A stretch of 64,000 bases of DNA, taken from assembly GCA_037043015.1 (NCBI GenBank), contig CM073326.1, positions 6,828,345-6,892,344 on the forward strand. Reading direction: 5' to 3'. The DNA comes from Bryum argenteum. Its lineage: Eukaryota; Streptophyta; Bryopsida; Bryales; Bryaceae. Below, piece by piece: positions 21,371 through 34,043 of this stretch (positions are counted from its first letter, which is position 1; every line of letters starts with the position of its first letter). The translations under genes were made by a program, and so were the position numbers. The notes beneath the pieces are model-generated. The model ran no database searches. It had not been told where the DNA came from and saw nothing but the letters and a program-made list of their open reading frames with translations.

Positions 21371-23080
21371 ATGGGGGGAGGGCCGGTGTCGCGCCGGGAC
21401 GAGGTGGTGCTCATAACGGGCTGTTCGGACGGCGGCATAGGAGAAGCATTAGCGCTCGAGTTCTGCGACAATGGCTTCACGGTGGTGGCGACCTCGAGGT
21501 CGTTGAGCACCATGAAGAGCCTCCATGGCCACCAATACATTCATCTTCTGGAGCTTGATTTGTTGTCGGAAGACAGCATTCGGGAGGCTGTCGCTTCTAC
21601 CATGGCCTCTCATGGCCGCATCGACATCCTCGTTAACAATGCTGGCGTCGGTTGCACCGCCCCGATGGCCGAATGTCCTATCGACGTTGTGGACATGGTG
21701 TATCGCACCAATTGCCTCGGTATGTTTGCCAATTCCGAGGATGAGCCAACATGTATTGTTCGATATGAATCTTGAGAGCGCTGTTTGTGCAGGTCCCATT
21801 ATGATGATTCAAGCAGTAGTGCCGCACATGGTTGCGGCACCGAAGGGAGGGCAAAAGATTGTGAACGTCGGCAGCACCGCCAGCTTTGCAGCTTCGCCGT
21901 TTGGGGGAGTTTATGCTGCTTCTAAAGGAGCGTTGCATGCCAGTACTGAAGCTTTGAGGTAAGTGAGCTTCAAACTGTTGTTGTCCGATATGGAAACACC
22001 ATGGTGTCCGATCGGCTTCATAATATTGTTTACTTAATTGAGTTTCGTCATCCGAGTCCAAAATGCGTACTCTGATCTTAGTTTTGAGAATACTCATCTT
22101 TCATCGTCATCCTCTCTCTATGTACAGCTACCTTATGATCCTTTGCAATACACATTCTACTGTGTTGTTAGGTTGGAGTTGAAACACATCGAGTCATTGT
22201 GCATAATGAAAACTTTCAGTGTCAAATCTCCTACAACATTTACATTGAGTTTCCACACATGATAGCAAAATGCAAGATTGCTGGAGAACTCCGATACACG
22301 GTTTTGAGAGCATTCATCTTTGTCGTCATTCATTCTACAGCTTATGATCCTTTGCACGGGCCTTTGCAATGCACATTTCAGTGTGTTGTGAGGTTGGAGA
22401 TTAAACCATTTGCATACACTGAGTCATTGGGTATATTGAGAACTGTATGGTTTTAAATTGCCTTAAAGCTTTTAGTTACTTGATTGGGGTTTCATATTTG
22501 GAAGCAAAATGGATGATTCCATGGGGACTCTGATCATCCTCTCTCAATCTACAGCCAGATTATGATCCTTCAACACTCAGTACATACTTCCTTGATTGAG
22601 TTTCAACGTTTGAAAGCATATGCAGGATTTTATGGAGACTCTGAGACATGGTTCTGAGAGCATCCATCATCCTCTCTTCATTTACAGCTTAATGATCCTT
22701 TTCGTTGTATGGGCAGGTTGGAGATGAGGCCATGGGGGGTCGATGTGATGTTGCTGGTGCCAGGAGCAGTAAAAACAGGTCTGGCGTCGAAAGAAGTAGA
22801 ACTCGTGCGCAAAAACTTGAGCTCACTCCAGATCTTCAAGCCCTACCACGAGTATCTGCTGCAACGGGCAATGCTCTCGCACCATCCGAACGCGACTCCT
22901 GCTCCGGTGTTCGCCAAGAAGGCCGTCGCTGCAATTCTGTCGAAACGTACTCCTGCATGTTACATCTATGGCTTCCTCTCTGGCGTGTACCGCTTCCTGT
23001 ACTACTGTCCCTACTGGATTCGAGATTGGTATTTCCGTTCGCAGCTGCCGAGAGATATCGACCTGAAGAAAGAGGTGTAA
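21371..23080 (+). CDS. short-chain dehydrogenase/reductase, AYR1-like, three exons
   Basis: Exons: 21371-21719, 21793-21958, 22717-23080, giving 292 residues. The cofactor loop is ITGCSDGGIG (residues 15-24), one residue longer than the common TGxxxGxG and typical of the 1-acyldihydroxyacetone-phosphate reductase clade. Next come LELDL (61-65), NNAG at 89-92, catalytic S144, and Y157/K161 in VYAASKGALHA. The C-terminal third has an aromatic, hydrophobic stretch (GFLSGVYRFLYY, then CPYWIRDWYF) that could lie on a membrane. The family reduces keto groups with NADPH; AYR1 reduces acyl-DHAP in ether-lipid and phosphatidate synthesis, but the substrate here is inferred by resemblance only. The first in-frame ATG is used. 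The second intron is 758 bp and repetitive. Confidence 0.93.
22080..22725 (+). repeat. diverged tandem copies of the acceptor region inside SDR intron 2
   Basis: A block ending in CTTATGATCC and, in two cases, AGGTTGGAG recurs at about 22085-22180, 22307-22410, 22525-22575 and 22636-22725; the last contains the true acceptor. The decoy AG sites are at 22170-22171 and 22391-22392, each followed by GTTGGAG as in exon 3. Confidence 0.75.
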
Positions 23081-24440
23081 CTCAACAGGTGAAAGCTTTC
23101 ATATTGCTCCAAGAGTACCTACAGCTTGGTAGCTTCTGGTGTTTTCAAACTGAGTGAACTTTGTGTATAGTTTTTGTCCTGCCTTTTTTTGCTTCACCAT
23201 CTCCTGGTTCAGCTTGGATTTCTCGGTGTGGCCTGGGTTGAGCTTCAATTACAAATCGGTTTGGTTTTATACAATGAGTTCCAATAGTTTGAATAGCATT
23301 TTGTACGTATAGTGTATATACAGAATTCTTCTAGCATGCAGAATTTTAGTGGTTAATGAATTTGGTCCCTAAACAGAAGGTCTGAACATGAATTTTGTGA
23401 GTGTTGCTACTGATCTAAAATGCTTTCCACAAGGCTTGAGATTTTTATTTTTTAAATTTATTTTTTATTTTTGTTGTTCTAGGGTGCTCTCTATTAAAAG
23501 TGATGGAGCTGAACTAGCCAAGATTGCTTCTGGTTGAAAGTTATCATGGTGCGCAAGCAATCTTCTAGGTTAAGGTTCTCATAGAACACAAGCAAGAACG
23601 TCCTCAACTCCTCATGGTGTGCTTTTCCTTGGCAGGAAGTTATCAAGAAACTTTATGCTTTTTGAAATATTCTAATACTCTTTGAAAGATGTTACTTCGT
23701 GTGTGGCATATTATCGTCCTCCCTCCATGTTCTCACACAATAGAAGTCATGTTTGGATACTTGTAAATTGAAACCAAGTTGAAAATAAATGAAAATGTAG
23801 GATACTTGATGTATCAACTTATCATATAATCGGAATTGGATTGTACATTGGCTCAATTCAATATCAACTTATCATACAATCGGAATTGAATTGTAATCAC
23901 TACAATAAACTCATACAATCTTTGGTTGGAGGAGGAAAAAAAGCAAAGTTCAAACTCTACATTGTTCACAAAATGATGTCTTGTTATTTAGGGGTTAACC
24001 ACTAGAAACCAATAGAAACCCATGAGCATAAGAAGCTTGGACTTTCCCCTCAAATGTGCAAGTCATTGGAGATCATTTAGAGGATTTGCAGTTTATTTTA
24101 AAAAATGAACATTGAAATTCTAATCATAAGATTACACTTGTTGTATACTAGTACAAAAAAATTCACCACATACTTCTTCTCTTTTCATTGTACAAATTGG
24201 AAGTTTTAAGCATTTGATTCAAACGAGGCAATTGAATTTTTCTTAGGCAATTGACTATGAACAAGCATTACAACTTTGTATGATTTCAAAAATGCAACTT
24301 TGTATGATTTCAAAAATGCAACCTCTTGAAAATATGTTGTAAAAAGAGTACTTACCATAACCAAATATTCCAAAGTTATTGGAAAGTTACAAAAACATTG
24401 GTTAACCTTACAAGAGGTGAAGGTACTCAAAAACTCACCT
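23081..24440. other. intergenic downstream of the SDR gene
   Basis: Holds the SDR 3' UTR, then AT-rich sequence with no gene. Near 23810-23895 the phrase CAACTTATCATA(T/C)AATCGG occurs twice about 55 bp apart, and a 17-bp unit TTGTATGATTTCAAAAA repeats near 24275-24310. Confidence 0.45.
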
Positions 24441-24449
24441 CTTTTCTAT

Positions 24450-24645
24450 ATGGATGTAGAAGTGTGACCTGATGAGTAGAAGTGTGGTAGACGAGTAGAA
24501 ATGGGACAGACAAGTAGATGTGTGGCAGGCGAGTAGAAGTAGAAGTGACGAGTAGAAGTGTGGGAGACGAGTAGAAGTGTGGCAGACGAGTAGAAGTGTG
24601 GTAGACGAGTAGAAGTGCGAAGTAGAAGTGTGACTGACGAGCTTT
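24450..24645. repeat. minisatellite, 19-bp unit, about ten copies
   Basis: The unit GAGTAGAAGTGTGGTAGAC and close variants repeat head to tail. Related phrases (GGATGTAGAAGGATG) go on at 24660-24880 and 25735-25860. Apparent ORFs across it are repeat artefacts. Confidence 0.9.
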
Positions 24646-26647
24646 CATACATGATGCATAGTTGAATTTAGAAGGGTGCTTACTTGGACGTAAAAGGATA
24701 TAGAATGTTGTATAGTTAGATGTAAAGGGAGGGGTGGTGATTCATGGAGAATTGACAACTGGATGTAGAAGGATATATAGATGTGTTTTTATGCACGATG
24801 TATGATTGGATGTAGAGGGGTGACTATGTTGTTGGATATAGAAGGACGCATAGTTGAATGTTGGAAGGCAAGTGATGAGCTTTCATGCACAATACACATT
24901 GAAAGGGTGAGTTGTTATAGAGAACAAGTCCTTACCCGTGTCCTCCGAACACAGACATCAAAAATGTCAGATTAAAATTTATAAGATGTATAAAAATTGA
25001 GACTTAGGTATAAAAGAAAATACGAAGTTGGAGGTTTTTATTGATGTTGAGATTATGGGATATGCAATCAATATGCAAGTTTCCTTCTTCTCAGTTCTCC
25101 ATATTGTTTAAGATTTACAGCATGTCCTCTATTCCCGTCTTTTTGGTTCCCTGTGTTTTTTAAGATTTGTAGCATGTCCTTTGTTCCCTAGTTCCATTGT
25201 TTCTAGTTCCCAATTCCCCGTCCTCTATTATGATTCTTCATTCTTCAATTTTTTCTTATTGGTTTTCTATCTCCAAACTCTCGTTCATGGTTCCCATATT
25301 TTTTTCCAAGTTTTCCATCTCCAAACTTTCCTTATTGGTTTCCATCATTCGTTCCCGGTTCCCATCATCCGTTCCGAGTTTTCATGAGTCATTTCTAGTT
25401 CACATTATTTGTTCGTGGTTCCCATCATCCGTTCTCAGTTCCTATCCTTTGTTCCATGTTCCTAGGTCCCCTACAATGTTTCCTTCATCCCCTTCACTTC
25501 TTCTTTGCTCCCATTTTCATGTTTCATATTCCTTGTCCCTTTGCCCTCCTTGTCATATTCTTAAGATATAATAAACTCTTCATAACAATCAAACACCACT
25601 TATGGAAATTCTTCAAAATCCTTAGAACTCTTCATACCGTGTATAAATGACCAAATTATTATGACCATGACCATGACCATGCCTCGCCAAGGACAAACAG
25701 ATCTTGTTCTTTTATATAGGGAGAATGCATAGTTGAATGTAGAGGGATGCACAATTAGATGTAGAAGGGTAAATTCAAGAGCTTTAGTTGAGGACAATTA
25801 GATAAGAAGTACGTACAATTGGATGTAGAAGGATGCACAATTGGATGCGAAAGAGTGAATCGAAGAGCTTCTATGTACAAAGTGAAATAAAACAAAGTCT
25901 TAAGCACCTTAAGAAAAATGTGAGATAGACCCGCCTTTTTTTTACGTGTTCTCTAGAGATGTTTAGAATTGTCATTTTTGAAACACCACTATAGTCCACC
26001 CAACTATTGTGGGAGGTCCTTGGACCTTGTTGTATGGGTACCTCAAAGCCCTTTGGGGGGATACTCTGTCAAGTATCTTCAAGGCACTAGTAACTAGGCT
26101 AGAAACTAGCGTAGTTATAGTGTCCACCCTCAAAAAGGGGAAGTAGTATTGTTCTAATTTCCCCTTGTCAGGTGGTCATCGGGATATTAGCATTATGAAC
26201 GGACACTTCATTCACGCCGGCCCCTTAGAAAGGACCGGAGTTTCTATCTATCTGTCATTTTTTAATAGAGATTGTAGTTTTGGATTCGAAGAGTTCCTTG
26301 TATAACCAACTACCATGTGGTAGGAAATGTTTTCTTGCACTTTCTCCATATATATGTATATATAACTAAAAACAACTTCTTGTGGAAATTTGGTAAGTAC
26401 TTAATCATTTGCAATCTACAGAACCTCATTTAGATTTGTGATTTCTTTCCTTTAAAGCTTCAAAGACAAACACAACAAGATATTTTCTTGGACAATTTGT
26501 GCATATGAATGCAAACCAAACATTTTGCATTGTCATGAAATAGGCATGAACTTGAAACTCCCACCTTTTAAAACTTTGGTAAGGATAGGACAATTTATAG
26601 AATCACTTATAATTTTTTCCTCCACTTCTCAGCACTCCCCCTTTTCA
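24646..26647. other. intergenic with degenerate short repeats
   Basis: 24660-24880 and 25735-25860 carry scattered copies of GGATGTAGAAGGATG-type units. 25180-25470 is a pyrimidine-rich tract with repeated CCCATCATCCGTTC. 25985-26290 is a GC-richer patch of unknown nature. No protein-like ORF. Confidence 0.5.
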
Positions 26648-26916
26648 TTAACCCCTAACTCTCCTTAAAACCCGAAACGGGTTTTGGAGGTTCCCGCAAG
26701 AGAAAAACTCTGCCAACTTTGACCATTATAATCTCACAAATGAAGAAGAATGAACGGTTCAAATTTGGTATGTGAGAAGAATGTCAAGTGAACTTTGAGA
26801 TCTTACGGTTGAATCTTTTAAATAATGCTTGGATTGAGATTTTTTTGAGCTTAACCTAAAGGAAGGTCAAATTTTGTGACTTAGACTGTTTTGCAACAAG
26901 GAGAGTTAGGGGTTAA
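26648..26916. mobile_element. 269-bp TTAA-bounded MITE, perfect TIRs
   Basis: Starts TTAACCCCTAACTCTCCTT at 26648 and ends with its exact reverse complement at 26916, a 19-bp match that includes the outer TTAA. TTAA as target duplication and TIRs beginning CCC are hallmarks of piggyBac-type elements. No coding capacity. Confidence 0.8.
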
Positions 26917-29619
26917 GTCAACAAAGATTGCACACAACGTGGTGATTGTAAGAAATGCTCAATACGTCACCATAATGCCTCAATATCACGTTGCATGGAT
27001 CAAAATGAGAGTGGATTTACACTAATTGTAGAATATCTTCGATTTTTCTAGACAATCCACTTGAATTAAAATGCTTGAAAACCGAATAAATCATATTCAA
27101 CCTATTAAAGAAACGTTTGGCGGTAATATGTGATAGAGTAAAAATAGATGCACACATGATTATACATTCAATTTAACCCTTTAAGTTGAATCAACCACAA
27201 CCAACCAAAAAGATATGTTATTTTTGTAAAAACTCAAAACTTTGACCGAACACAACTCGAGATCCTTACGGTGAAATTTACTAAAAATTCTCAAGTAGAC
27301 TAATCACACAATTATAAACAAGATCCTACAAGTAGGATTCCCCAAAAACGAGTTCAAAAAGACTTTGTTCACAGATGGCCGTCTCCATTAGAAGTTAATT
27401 ATTCCAATTTTGCTCACATAATGCAATCTTCTGAGACATCGTAAACATATTCCCACCCCAATACAATATTTCTTTTCCAAATACACCCAATAGAAAATAC
27501 AATAACAAGAACAATTTACTCACTTAGAAACAAAAGATTACTACTTGAGTACAATACTTCAAAATACATCATTTGTACAAGAAAGAACAAATATCCATAT
27601 GAGAAGATTCCCATCATAAATACGGAATATACTGTACTTTGAATTCTTTGTCCAAACACAGTAGAGCCTTTCCATACAAGTTCCCCACCCTCGTCCCCAT
27701 GTTCCCATGTTCCCCAATGAAGGGAGCACACGAGGCTTGAGGACAGAGCCAGGGAAGTTGAAAAAGCTGGTATGATAACTGTAGCTAGGGCCATGCCATA
27801 TGGTAAGGTGTCCTATAATGGCGCAGTTTTCAGCACAGGAAATCTACAGGAATGTGGCCAGTGCAAGCAATTCTTGTGCATGGGGAAAATCAGTAGAAAA
27901 CTAGAGCAAGTGGAATCATCATTTTTCGACTCTTCTACAGTAAGTAATGAATTTTAAAAGATGGAAATATAGGTGTTCCTAAAATGGTGCCCTAAAGTGA
28001 CGCCCTATAATCTTTGCAGTGTGTACATGGTACCGTTGTATGAAGAAGCTATTATGTACGTGACAGTGAAGATTACTAGGGCTCCATTTTCAGCACTGCG
28101 CCATTTTTGGCTGTTCTACCATAGTAGGAGGAAGGGGAATAATATCGTACTTGGGTGGTTTACTAGAGAGAGGAGAGCATCATGATTGCATGCCACAGCC
28201 ACTGCCACCCTGTTGGTGTCACTCCCATTTGCCTCCTCCGCAAAGCAGATATTTTTTCCTTCCTTTTCCTTCACTTTGGCATATATTTTCATCATATTCT
28301 GTTAACATGGCCCTTTGAGCATGTGCTCTCTCTCATGCGACAGGCTCTTTCCAAAGCTTTCTACCTGGTCAGAAGTTCAACATTCTAGCTAGCCAATGCC
28401 AGGGGCTTGTGTCGATAAGTTAATGATTGTAGCTCTAGTTTCAATGTAGTTACCAATAAATAGAAGAAAAAAACAAGAGGATACATGTAGGAGATCATGA
28501 GAATTTCGACGATGCAAGTGTGTTAGGCAGGTGAGCAGGCGCAAATTTACTCAAGATTTTGTTATTGGCGCTTACAATGAGGAAATTTAGGAACGTGTTG
28601 TCGAGGCTATATGGTGACCGAGTGCACTGTAATTTGTAGGTGCAATTGGAGGCCATTGATAAGCAAGCTCTAGTGTGCTTTGAATCCGCGCGCTAGTGAC
28701 AAGCAAGCAACTGGAAACAAAACTTCCTTCCATCAACAATAGGACAATGATGTAAGAAGACAAAGACGATGCCAAAAAACAATAGGTCTGAAGAGTTTTT
28801 TCGAGCAAACACACAAGGTGGATTTTGATTCAGTGGCCCGGTGGCGTGTGGCGCACACAAGGTGGAATTTGATCCAAGGACATTCAATCGCCCGGTGACG
28901 ATGCTTTGTAAAAGTGCAGATGCTCTCAGGGGGCAGGCAAGCAAGCAAGACGAGTAACCGTGAACAATCTTTCTACATGGCACTCGGTATCAGTTTTCGA
29001 GATCAGTTTTCGAGGAGTCGAGTATCACGCAACTCTCGTATCTGTGCAGAGGACATCCTCCTATGCAGCTTCCGAGCACAACATGACTATCCATGGAACA
29101 CACAATCAATCCGTCCTCCGATAGCCGATCTGAAAAAGCTCAAATAAACATACTCCTGATCACACTAGAAGAGAAGCTCTGCTCAAAATCACAGCGGACC
29201 ATCCTGGCATGATAACCACTTCTCAAGTGCACACTGCCTGCATGAACTTCCACAAAGTAAATGGACTTCCACACCTTGTCACTGACACGAGAATGTTGAC
29301 AGTGGCACAGAACTTGCTTCAGTACAATCATTGTGAGAATGGAATGAGAACAGAGCACTCAAAGCAACTGGTAGTGAGAAGAGAGTAACAGAGCTCTTGA
29401 AGACGTTTTATTAATTGTATGATGATGATGATGACGATGTCGCAGTGACCAAATATAGTACAGTGTGCTGGAGGTTGTGGAAAAATATTACAAACCAGTG
29501 AGGGAGGAGGTCAGTCATTTCAAGTCTAAGCGGATGATGTCCAAAATTCTAATAAAGATACACAAAACTGTGGAAGGAAAACCCCCGGTTGTTGATGGGC
29601 AAACACACTCCTCTCACAA
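26917..29619. other. intergenic, contains one dispersed repeat copy
   Basis: 27785-28010 carries a repeat (GGTGTCCTATAATGGCGCAG, then CAGCACAGGAAATCTACAGG) that recurs inverted at 37110-37350 and as a fragment at 37735-37830. Elsewhere the sequence is AT-rich to balanced. A GATGATGATGATGA run near 29418 and another near 29626 flank the tail of the CPBP gene. I see no further gene. Confidence 0.5.
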
Positions 29620-30795
29620 TCACGATGATGATGATGAGTCCGAGCGCTCGCCGATTCTGGCTAACCGCTCCCCGGAGATTTTGCTAACGCGCTGCCGCAG
29701 CTTCTCACGATTGTCGTGAATTCTCCGAAGCCCGTTCCCGACGATCACCAAAGAGTAGAGCGTGTGAGTGATCATGGGCGCCAGGATGTTGCCAGTGTGC
29801 ATCCACTCGAAGCCCAGGTACAAGGCGAGCAATCCCTCCATCATGGGCGAGTATATCTTCTTCTGCTGGCGCCGCTCGTACCAGGCCGAAACGCGCTCCT
29901 TGATGTCGCCGCGGTTGTTGCGCCCTCGCGTCACGGGCGCCACCACATACTTGGGATCCTTGGGCGATGTCATGACGTAGTACATGGAGGTCGTGAGCGC
30001 GGCCGTGAGCGCGGTGGCGAAGAACTGCGCGAACGGGACGAAGAGCGGTATCACGCCCGTGAGCGCCGCGAGTCCGATTGTGGAGTCACTCCCGACGCCC
30101 TTGTCACTCATCTGCAGCGCGTGGGTTAGCCCCCCTTGAATCGCCACTCGGAAGAAAAGCTCCTCAGCGACCGCGCCCGCGGCCACCACGAACGGGAACT
30201 GCCATGGCGACATGCCGCTGAAGAAATCAAGCAACTCCTCGTCCTCGACGTCGCGGATGGCGCGCGCGGGGCCCCAGGATTTCACAATCTCGTCCTCGAG
30301 GATGAAGAGGAGCGCCATCATGGGGGGTACCGCGTACCCAAATCCAGTCGTAATCACTTGTGGTGTGAGCGCGAAACCTCCCCAGAGATCGACCCCCGTG
30401 AAGCTGCAAATTACGTTCCCCGCGAACGCGAGACCACCGTACATAGCCACCGAGTAGCAAATTCGGAACACCATCCCGATTTGCTCCCAGCTTGCTTCGG
30501 TCGATTCCACCGGCGCGTCCTGCCCGCCCGCGAGGTTCACGTTCCAGTTCGTAGCGGCGCTCGTATCGCCCTTGGGATTCGACGTCTCCTCGCGCCCACC
30601 TCCTCCCATGGCCGCCACCACCCCACCCGCGCCTCTCTTACTCTTACACCCCCCATACTTACTCTTCCGCGGCAACAACAACCCTCGATTCCGCTCTCGA
30701 CATTGCAGCGCGCTACTAGAATCCAACAAAGCTTGCTGCGACCCAACCCTGATGCTCGACTCCAACCTCTGATGCTGCTGCAGCAGAGACTGCAT
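29620..30795 (-). CDS. CPBP-family (CAAX protease-like) membrane protein, probably plastid
   Basis: A single-exon gene of 391 residues from ATG 30795. The first 60-65 residues are rich in S, Q, R and K and poor in acidic residues, as in a chloroplast transit peptide. Hydrophobic segments follow at about 105-135, 145-168, 200-225, 240-275 and 318-352. The CPBP (Abi) motifs are present: EELFFR at 211-216 (EExxxR), FEWMH at 329-333 (FxxxH) and a third histidine at 344 in MITHTLYS. In CAAX prenyl proteases and relatives these residues bind the catalytic metal and water inside the membrane. Activity is therefore possible but unproven, as several plant CPBP proteins act as membrane chaperones or scaffolds. 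GC content is far above its surroundings. The C-terminus ends in a serine run (SDSSSSS) coded by the repeated GATGATGATGATGA tract. Confidence 0.9.
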   Translation of the reverse strand: MQSLLQQHQRLESSIRVGSQQALLDSSSALQCRERNRGLLLPRKSKYGGCKSKRGAGGVVAAMGGGGREETSNPKGDTSAATNWNVNLAGGQDAPVESTEASWEQIGMVFRICYSVAMYGGLAFAGNVICSFTGVDLWGGFALTPQVITTGFGYAVPPMMALLFILEDEIVKSWGPARAIRDVEDEELLDFFSGMSPWQFPFVVAAGAVAEELFFRVAIQGGLTHALQMSDKGVGSDSTIGLAALTGVIPLFVPFAQFFATALTAALTTSMYYVMTSPKDPKYVVAPVTRGRNNRGDIKERVSAWYERRQQKKIYSPMMEGLLALYLGFEWMHTGNILAPMITHTLYSLVIVGNGLRRIHDNREKLRQRVSKISGERLARIGERSDSSSSS

Positions 30796-33368
30796 CGTGA
30801 TCGAGGCTCAAATTCTGCAAGGAACCCAATTCAGTTCAAGCCCATTACATCAAAAACCCACAACTTTCTCCCGCACACCCAATTGTTCATTCGATTGCTG
30901 GCTTGGCTCGGGGAAACCGACCATGCAAACCAGCTGGCTATGGCGATGAGAGCTTTAAAGGGGCAGTGATGAAAGGATATGGAGTCTTGTGGCCACAGAA
31001 AAGGGGAGTACTCCATTGGCTCTCCCCTAAACCCCAATTGGTCTTAGAGATTTTCATGGGGCTCACTCCTAGTTACCTTTTTGCCCCACTAGGGCCCCTG
31101 TACTCAAGTAATAGCCTCAGCCACATCTGACTTGGCTTGATCTCATTTCATTTCATTCAATTTTGTTTTGATTTTGTTTTTTCATTCAATTTTGTTTTGA
31201 TTTTGATTTGGTGGGGAAAAAGTGGATGGAAAAAGTGTTTGGATTGGTTGAATGATAAGCATCATTTGAGCCATTTGCAGGAGGGTTTCTGTGATTTGTA
31301 TTCGATTGACTGCCCCCTTGTACACGTGCTGCTTTGTGGGATATTTATTTGTGGGGAGATTTTGTGGATGTTGTTGTGCTTACTGTTTTTGTATTTACTA
31401 AAGTGTTGAAGGTTAAGTATGACTTTTGTAGCTTTTTGGTGATGGGTTTGGCTTTTTGGAGATGGGTTTGGCTTTTTGGAGATGGGTTTAGCTTTTTGGT
31501 GATGGGTTTCGCTTTTAGGAGGTGGGTTTAGCTTTCTGGAGAAGGGTTTAGCTTTTTGGAGATGGGTTTGTTGAAAGTCAAATTCTTTCTTAAGTTTTAT
31601 GGAGATGAAGGTGAAACAATGTATATCTTTTATTGGTATTCATTCACTTGAGTTGATAATAGGTTTAATATTTCCATGAGATTTTGTTTGTTTTAACCTG
31701 TGTAAAACTAGTGGGACCCGTGCCGTTGAGCACGTTCAACTTGGATTGCCTAAAGCTATAAAACATTCATAAACTTCAAATAAGTTTATACAGAAAATAT
31801 TAAAAAATACATATCAAATTTATATATTTAGATTAATAAAATATACATCAATGGTCTCAAACATGGTCTCTATTGGATCATTCCTCAAAATGGGTATTGA
31901 CCGTTGGAATCCCTTTACTCTTTGTAAAAGGGTATTATAACATTCGCTTTTGCGGGTTCACTCTCGAGCAGCAACCATAGGCCATGAGTGTATATCTTAT
32001 AATCGTGGACGAAAATCTCTTGTCTTCATCAAAAGGCCCTATAATCCAAGATGCTATCCTTGATGTAACATACACATCACGTAGCTAAACTAAATTTAGC
32101 TACTTTTGATCCATAAACACTCATTAAAGATGGATCCACCCAAGGCCGTCTTATTCTATCTCGCCTCCAATTCTTTTTGTGATGGATATGCATAGTTGGA
32201 TAGCAGAGGAAACTCTATCTTACATGCAAATCCCCAATCACAAACACCTATGTACATATTATCTTCTTTTCTGTGTAATAAGATGTTGTCGGAGACAAAT
32301 CACAATGTATGCTACCATTTATATACGAAATAGCATACCAAATAAAAAGTGCCAAGACAATCGGATTCGTAGTCGTTGAAACAACTTCACATTGTCGCAT
32401 CCACTCACGGCTCCATACGTGATTTTCCATTGCGCTTCAAGACCATACTTCTCAAAGTTCCAAAGATTCCACCATCGCATATATCCATGCGGTTTAGAAG
32501 GATGTATGGCAAATAATTTCATAAATAGAGGATGGACCAAAGAACAACTTGTGGCTTCTATGTTCATTGATTGAAAACTATTTCTATGAACAAGTACTAA
32601 TGAAGGCTTTACAAGCGTACTCCTCTTCTCTTGGAATGAAATCGACTCCTATTATGTGACACTTAAAAATCACACCGTAGCTACGTCTAGCAACCTCCCT
32701 ATTACCGTTCAAATCAATAACCTCTCGCATCAAGTGGGAGGAAATGCAACAAAGATCCATCTAACGGATCTTTGTTTATCCCATGTACTAACCTACGAGG
32801 TTCAATTACTAATTCTGTCAACTCGGCATCAAGCCATGAAATTTTTGTCATTAAAGAGTCAAAATTGGGATCAAAAGGATCTAAAACTTGAAGCATCCAA
32901 TTTTTTAAATTAGTGGTACCACTATTGACCTCCTCGCAAATAAGACTATCAAACCTCTCAAAAGACATCCGCTACCTATTTCTTTCTAACACATTTATAT
33001 CTTTTTACTATCTAAATACCTAAAAAAACTAAAGACTACTTCTAGTCTTTTTATTTTATATTCAATTTTAGAGCTAACGCATAGATCTTCCTATCTTTTA
33101 ACCGTAGGTCTAAAACAATCTTATCTCTTTGAGAGAAGTTCCTTTCTCAAAAGACCAACAGTCTACTCCTACTCTTTTTACTTTTTTCGGTTCCTACTTT
33201 AATTCTAAGTCATAGATTTAGCTACAATCTACTTCTAGTTTTTTTACTTTCTATTCCAATATTGGTTGTGTGGATACGGGAGGCAAGTCTCCACGACTGA
33301 GTTCAAACATGGAACCGTCGTGTGAGACAAAGCCTCTGTATTGTAATATAGATAGAGTATTTTTTTTA

Positions 33369-33369
<1 letters not shown>
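30796..33369. other. upstream of the CPBP gene, then intergenic repeats
   Basis: 30796-31120 should hold the CPBP promoter and leader. 31140-31210 has repeated TTCATTCAATTTTGTTTTGA. Beyond 31700 the sequence is AT-rich without a recognisable gene; a short hairpin (AAAGATCC with GGATCTTT) lies near 32752-32775. Confidence 0.45.
31431..31571. repeat. 20-bp tandem repeat, about seven copies
   Basis: The unit GCTTTTTGGAGATGGGTTTG and one- or two-base variants repeat head to tail. Confidence 0.92.

Positions 33370-33458
<89 letters not shown>
33370..33458. repeat. (TA)n microsatellite, about 45 units
   Basis: An uninterrupted alternating TA tract of roughly 90 bp. The poly-(Ile-Tyr) ORFs on both strands are artefacts. 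Confidence 0.98.
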
Positions 33459-33463
<5 letters not shown>

Positions 33464-33925
33464 GTTGTTGAGGTATTAGAGATTCACATTGGAGATTCAA
33501 ATTATTGAAGTGAAAAAGAGTCGACTTGACAAAAACTAAGATCTTTATAGTTGTAAAGATATTATACACAATTACAGTTTTTTTGTTTGAGCTTTTGTCA
33601 AGTCTTTACCTTCACTCAAATTCTCAAAATGAGGAATGAAAAACCATTACGGTGATAGGAATATACCCAAAATCACCATAAACACATGTATTATTTTAGT
33701 TCCGAAGATAAGAGAAGTATCATATCTTATGATACCTTAGAATGAGATAAAGGTCAAACATTATTAACCTTGGAAGAAGACTCTTGACTCAAGTTGTTGA
33801 TTTTCAATATTTCCATGTCATCATGTTGCATCTGTTTATTCCAAGATGAAGGATAGAGGAGAATACAAGGGAAATATAAGAAAGAAGTGTACTCCATATC
33901 CACCAACACAACATGCAAATACAAG
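33459..33925. other. intergenic, nothing recognised
   Basis: AT-rich sequence between the TA microsatellite and a palindrome. No gene or repeat boundary supported. Confidence 0.4.
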
Positions 33926-34043
33926 TGGAAACATGGTCCACGTACACCCCACGAATACACCCGTAGTGACACACTACACCTAAGCTTAAGTGTAATGTGC
34001 CACTACAGGTGCACTTGTGGAGCATACGCAGACCATGTTTTCA
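33926..34043. repeat. imperfect palindrome, 58-bp arms without spacer
   Basis: The arm from GTGGAAACATGG (33926) to the AAGCTT centre near 33983 pairs with the following sequence down to CCATGTTTTCAC (34043). Roughly three quarters of positions match. It may be a small foldback element abutting the next MITE. Confidence 0.65.

Noticed and set aside
24427..24652. Regular short repeats that could suggest a CRISPR-like array
   Set aside because: Units are contiguous without unique spacers, and the DNA is plant nuclear; this is a minisatellite.
30136..30969. 277-codon plus-strand ORF
   Set aside because: It lies antisense to the CPBP gene, has arginine/proline-rich composition typical of a shadow of GC-rich coding DNA, and no recognisable motif.
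33270..33569. ORFs rich in Ile-Tyr repeats on both strands
   Set aside because: Translation of the (TA)n microsatellite.
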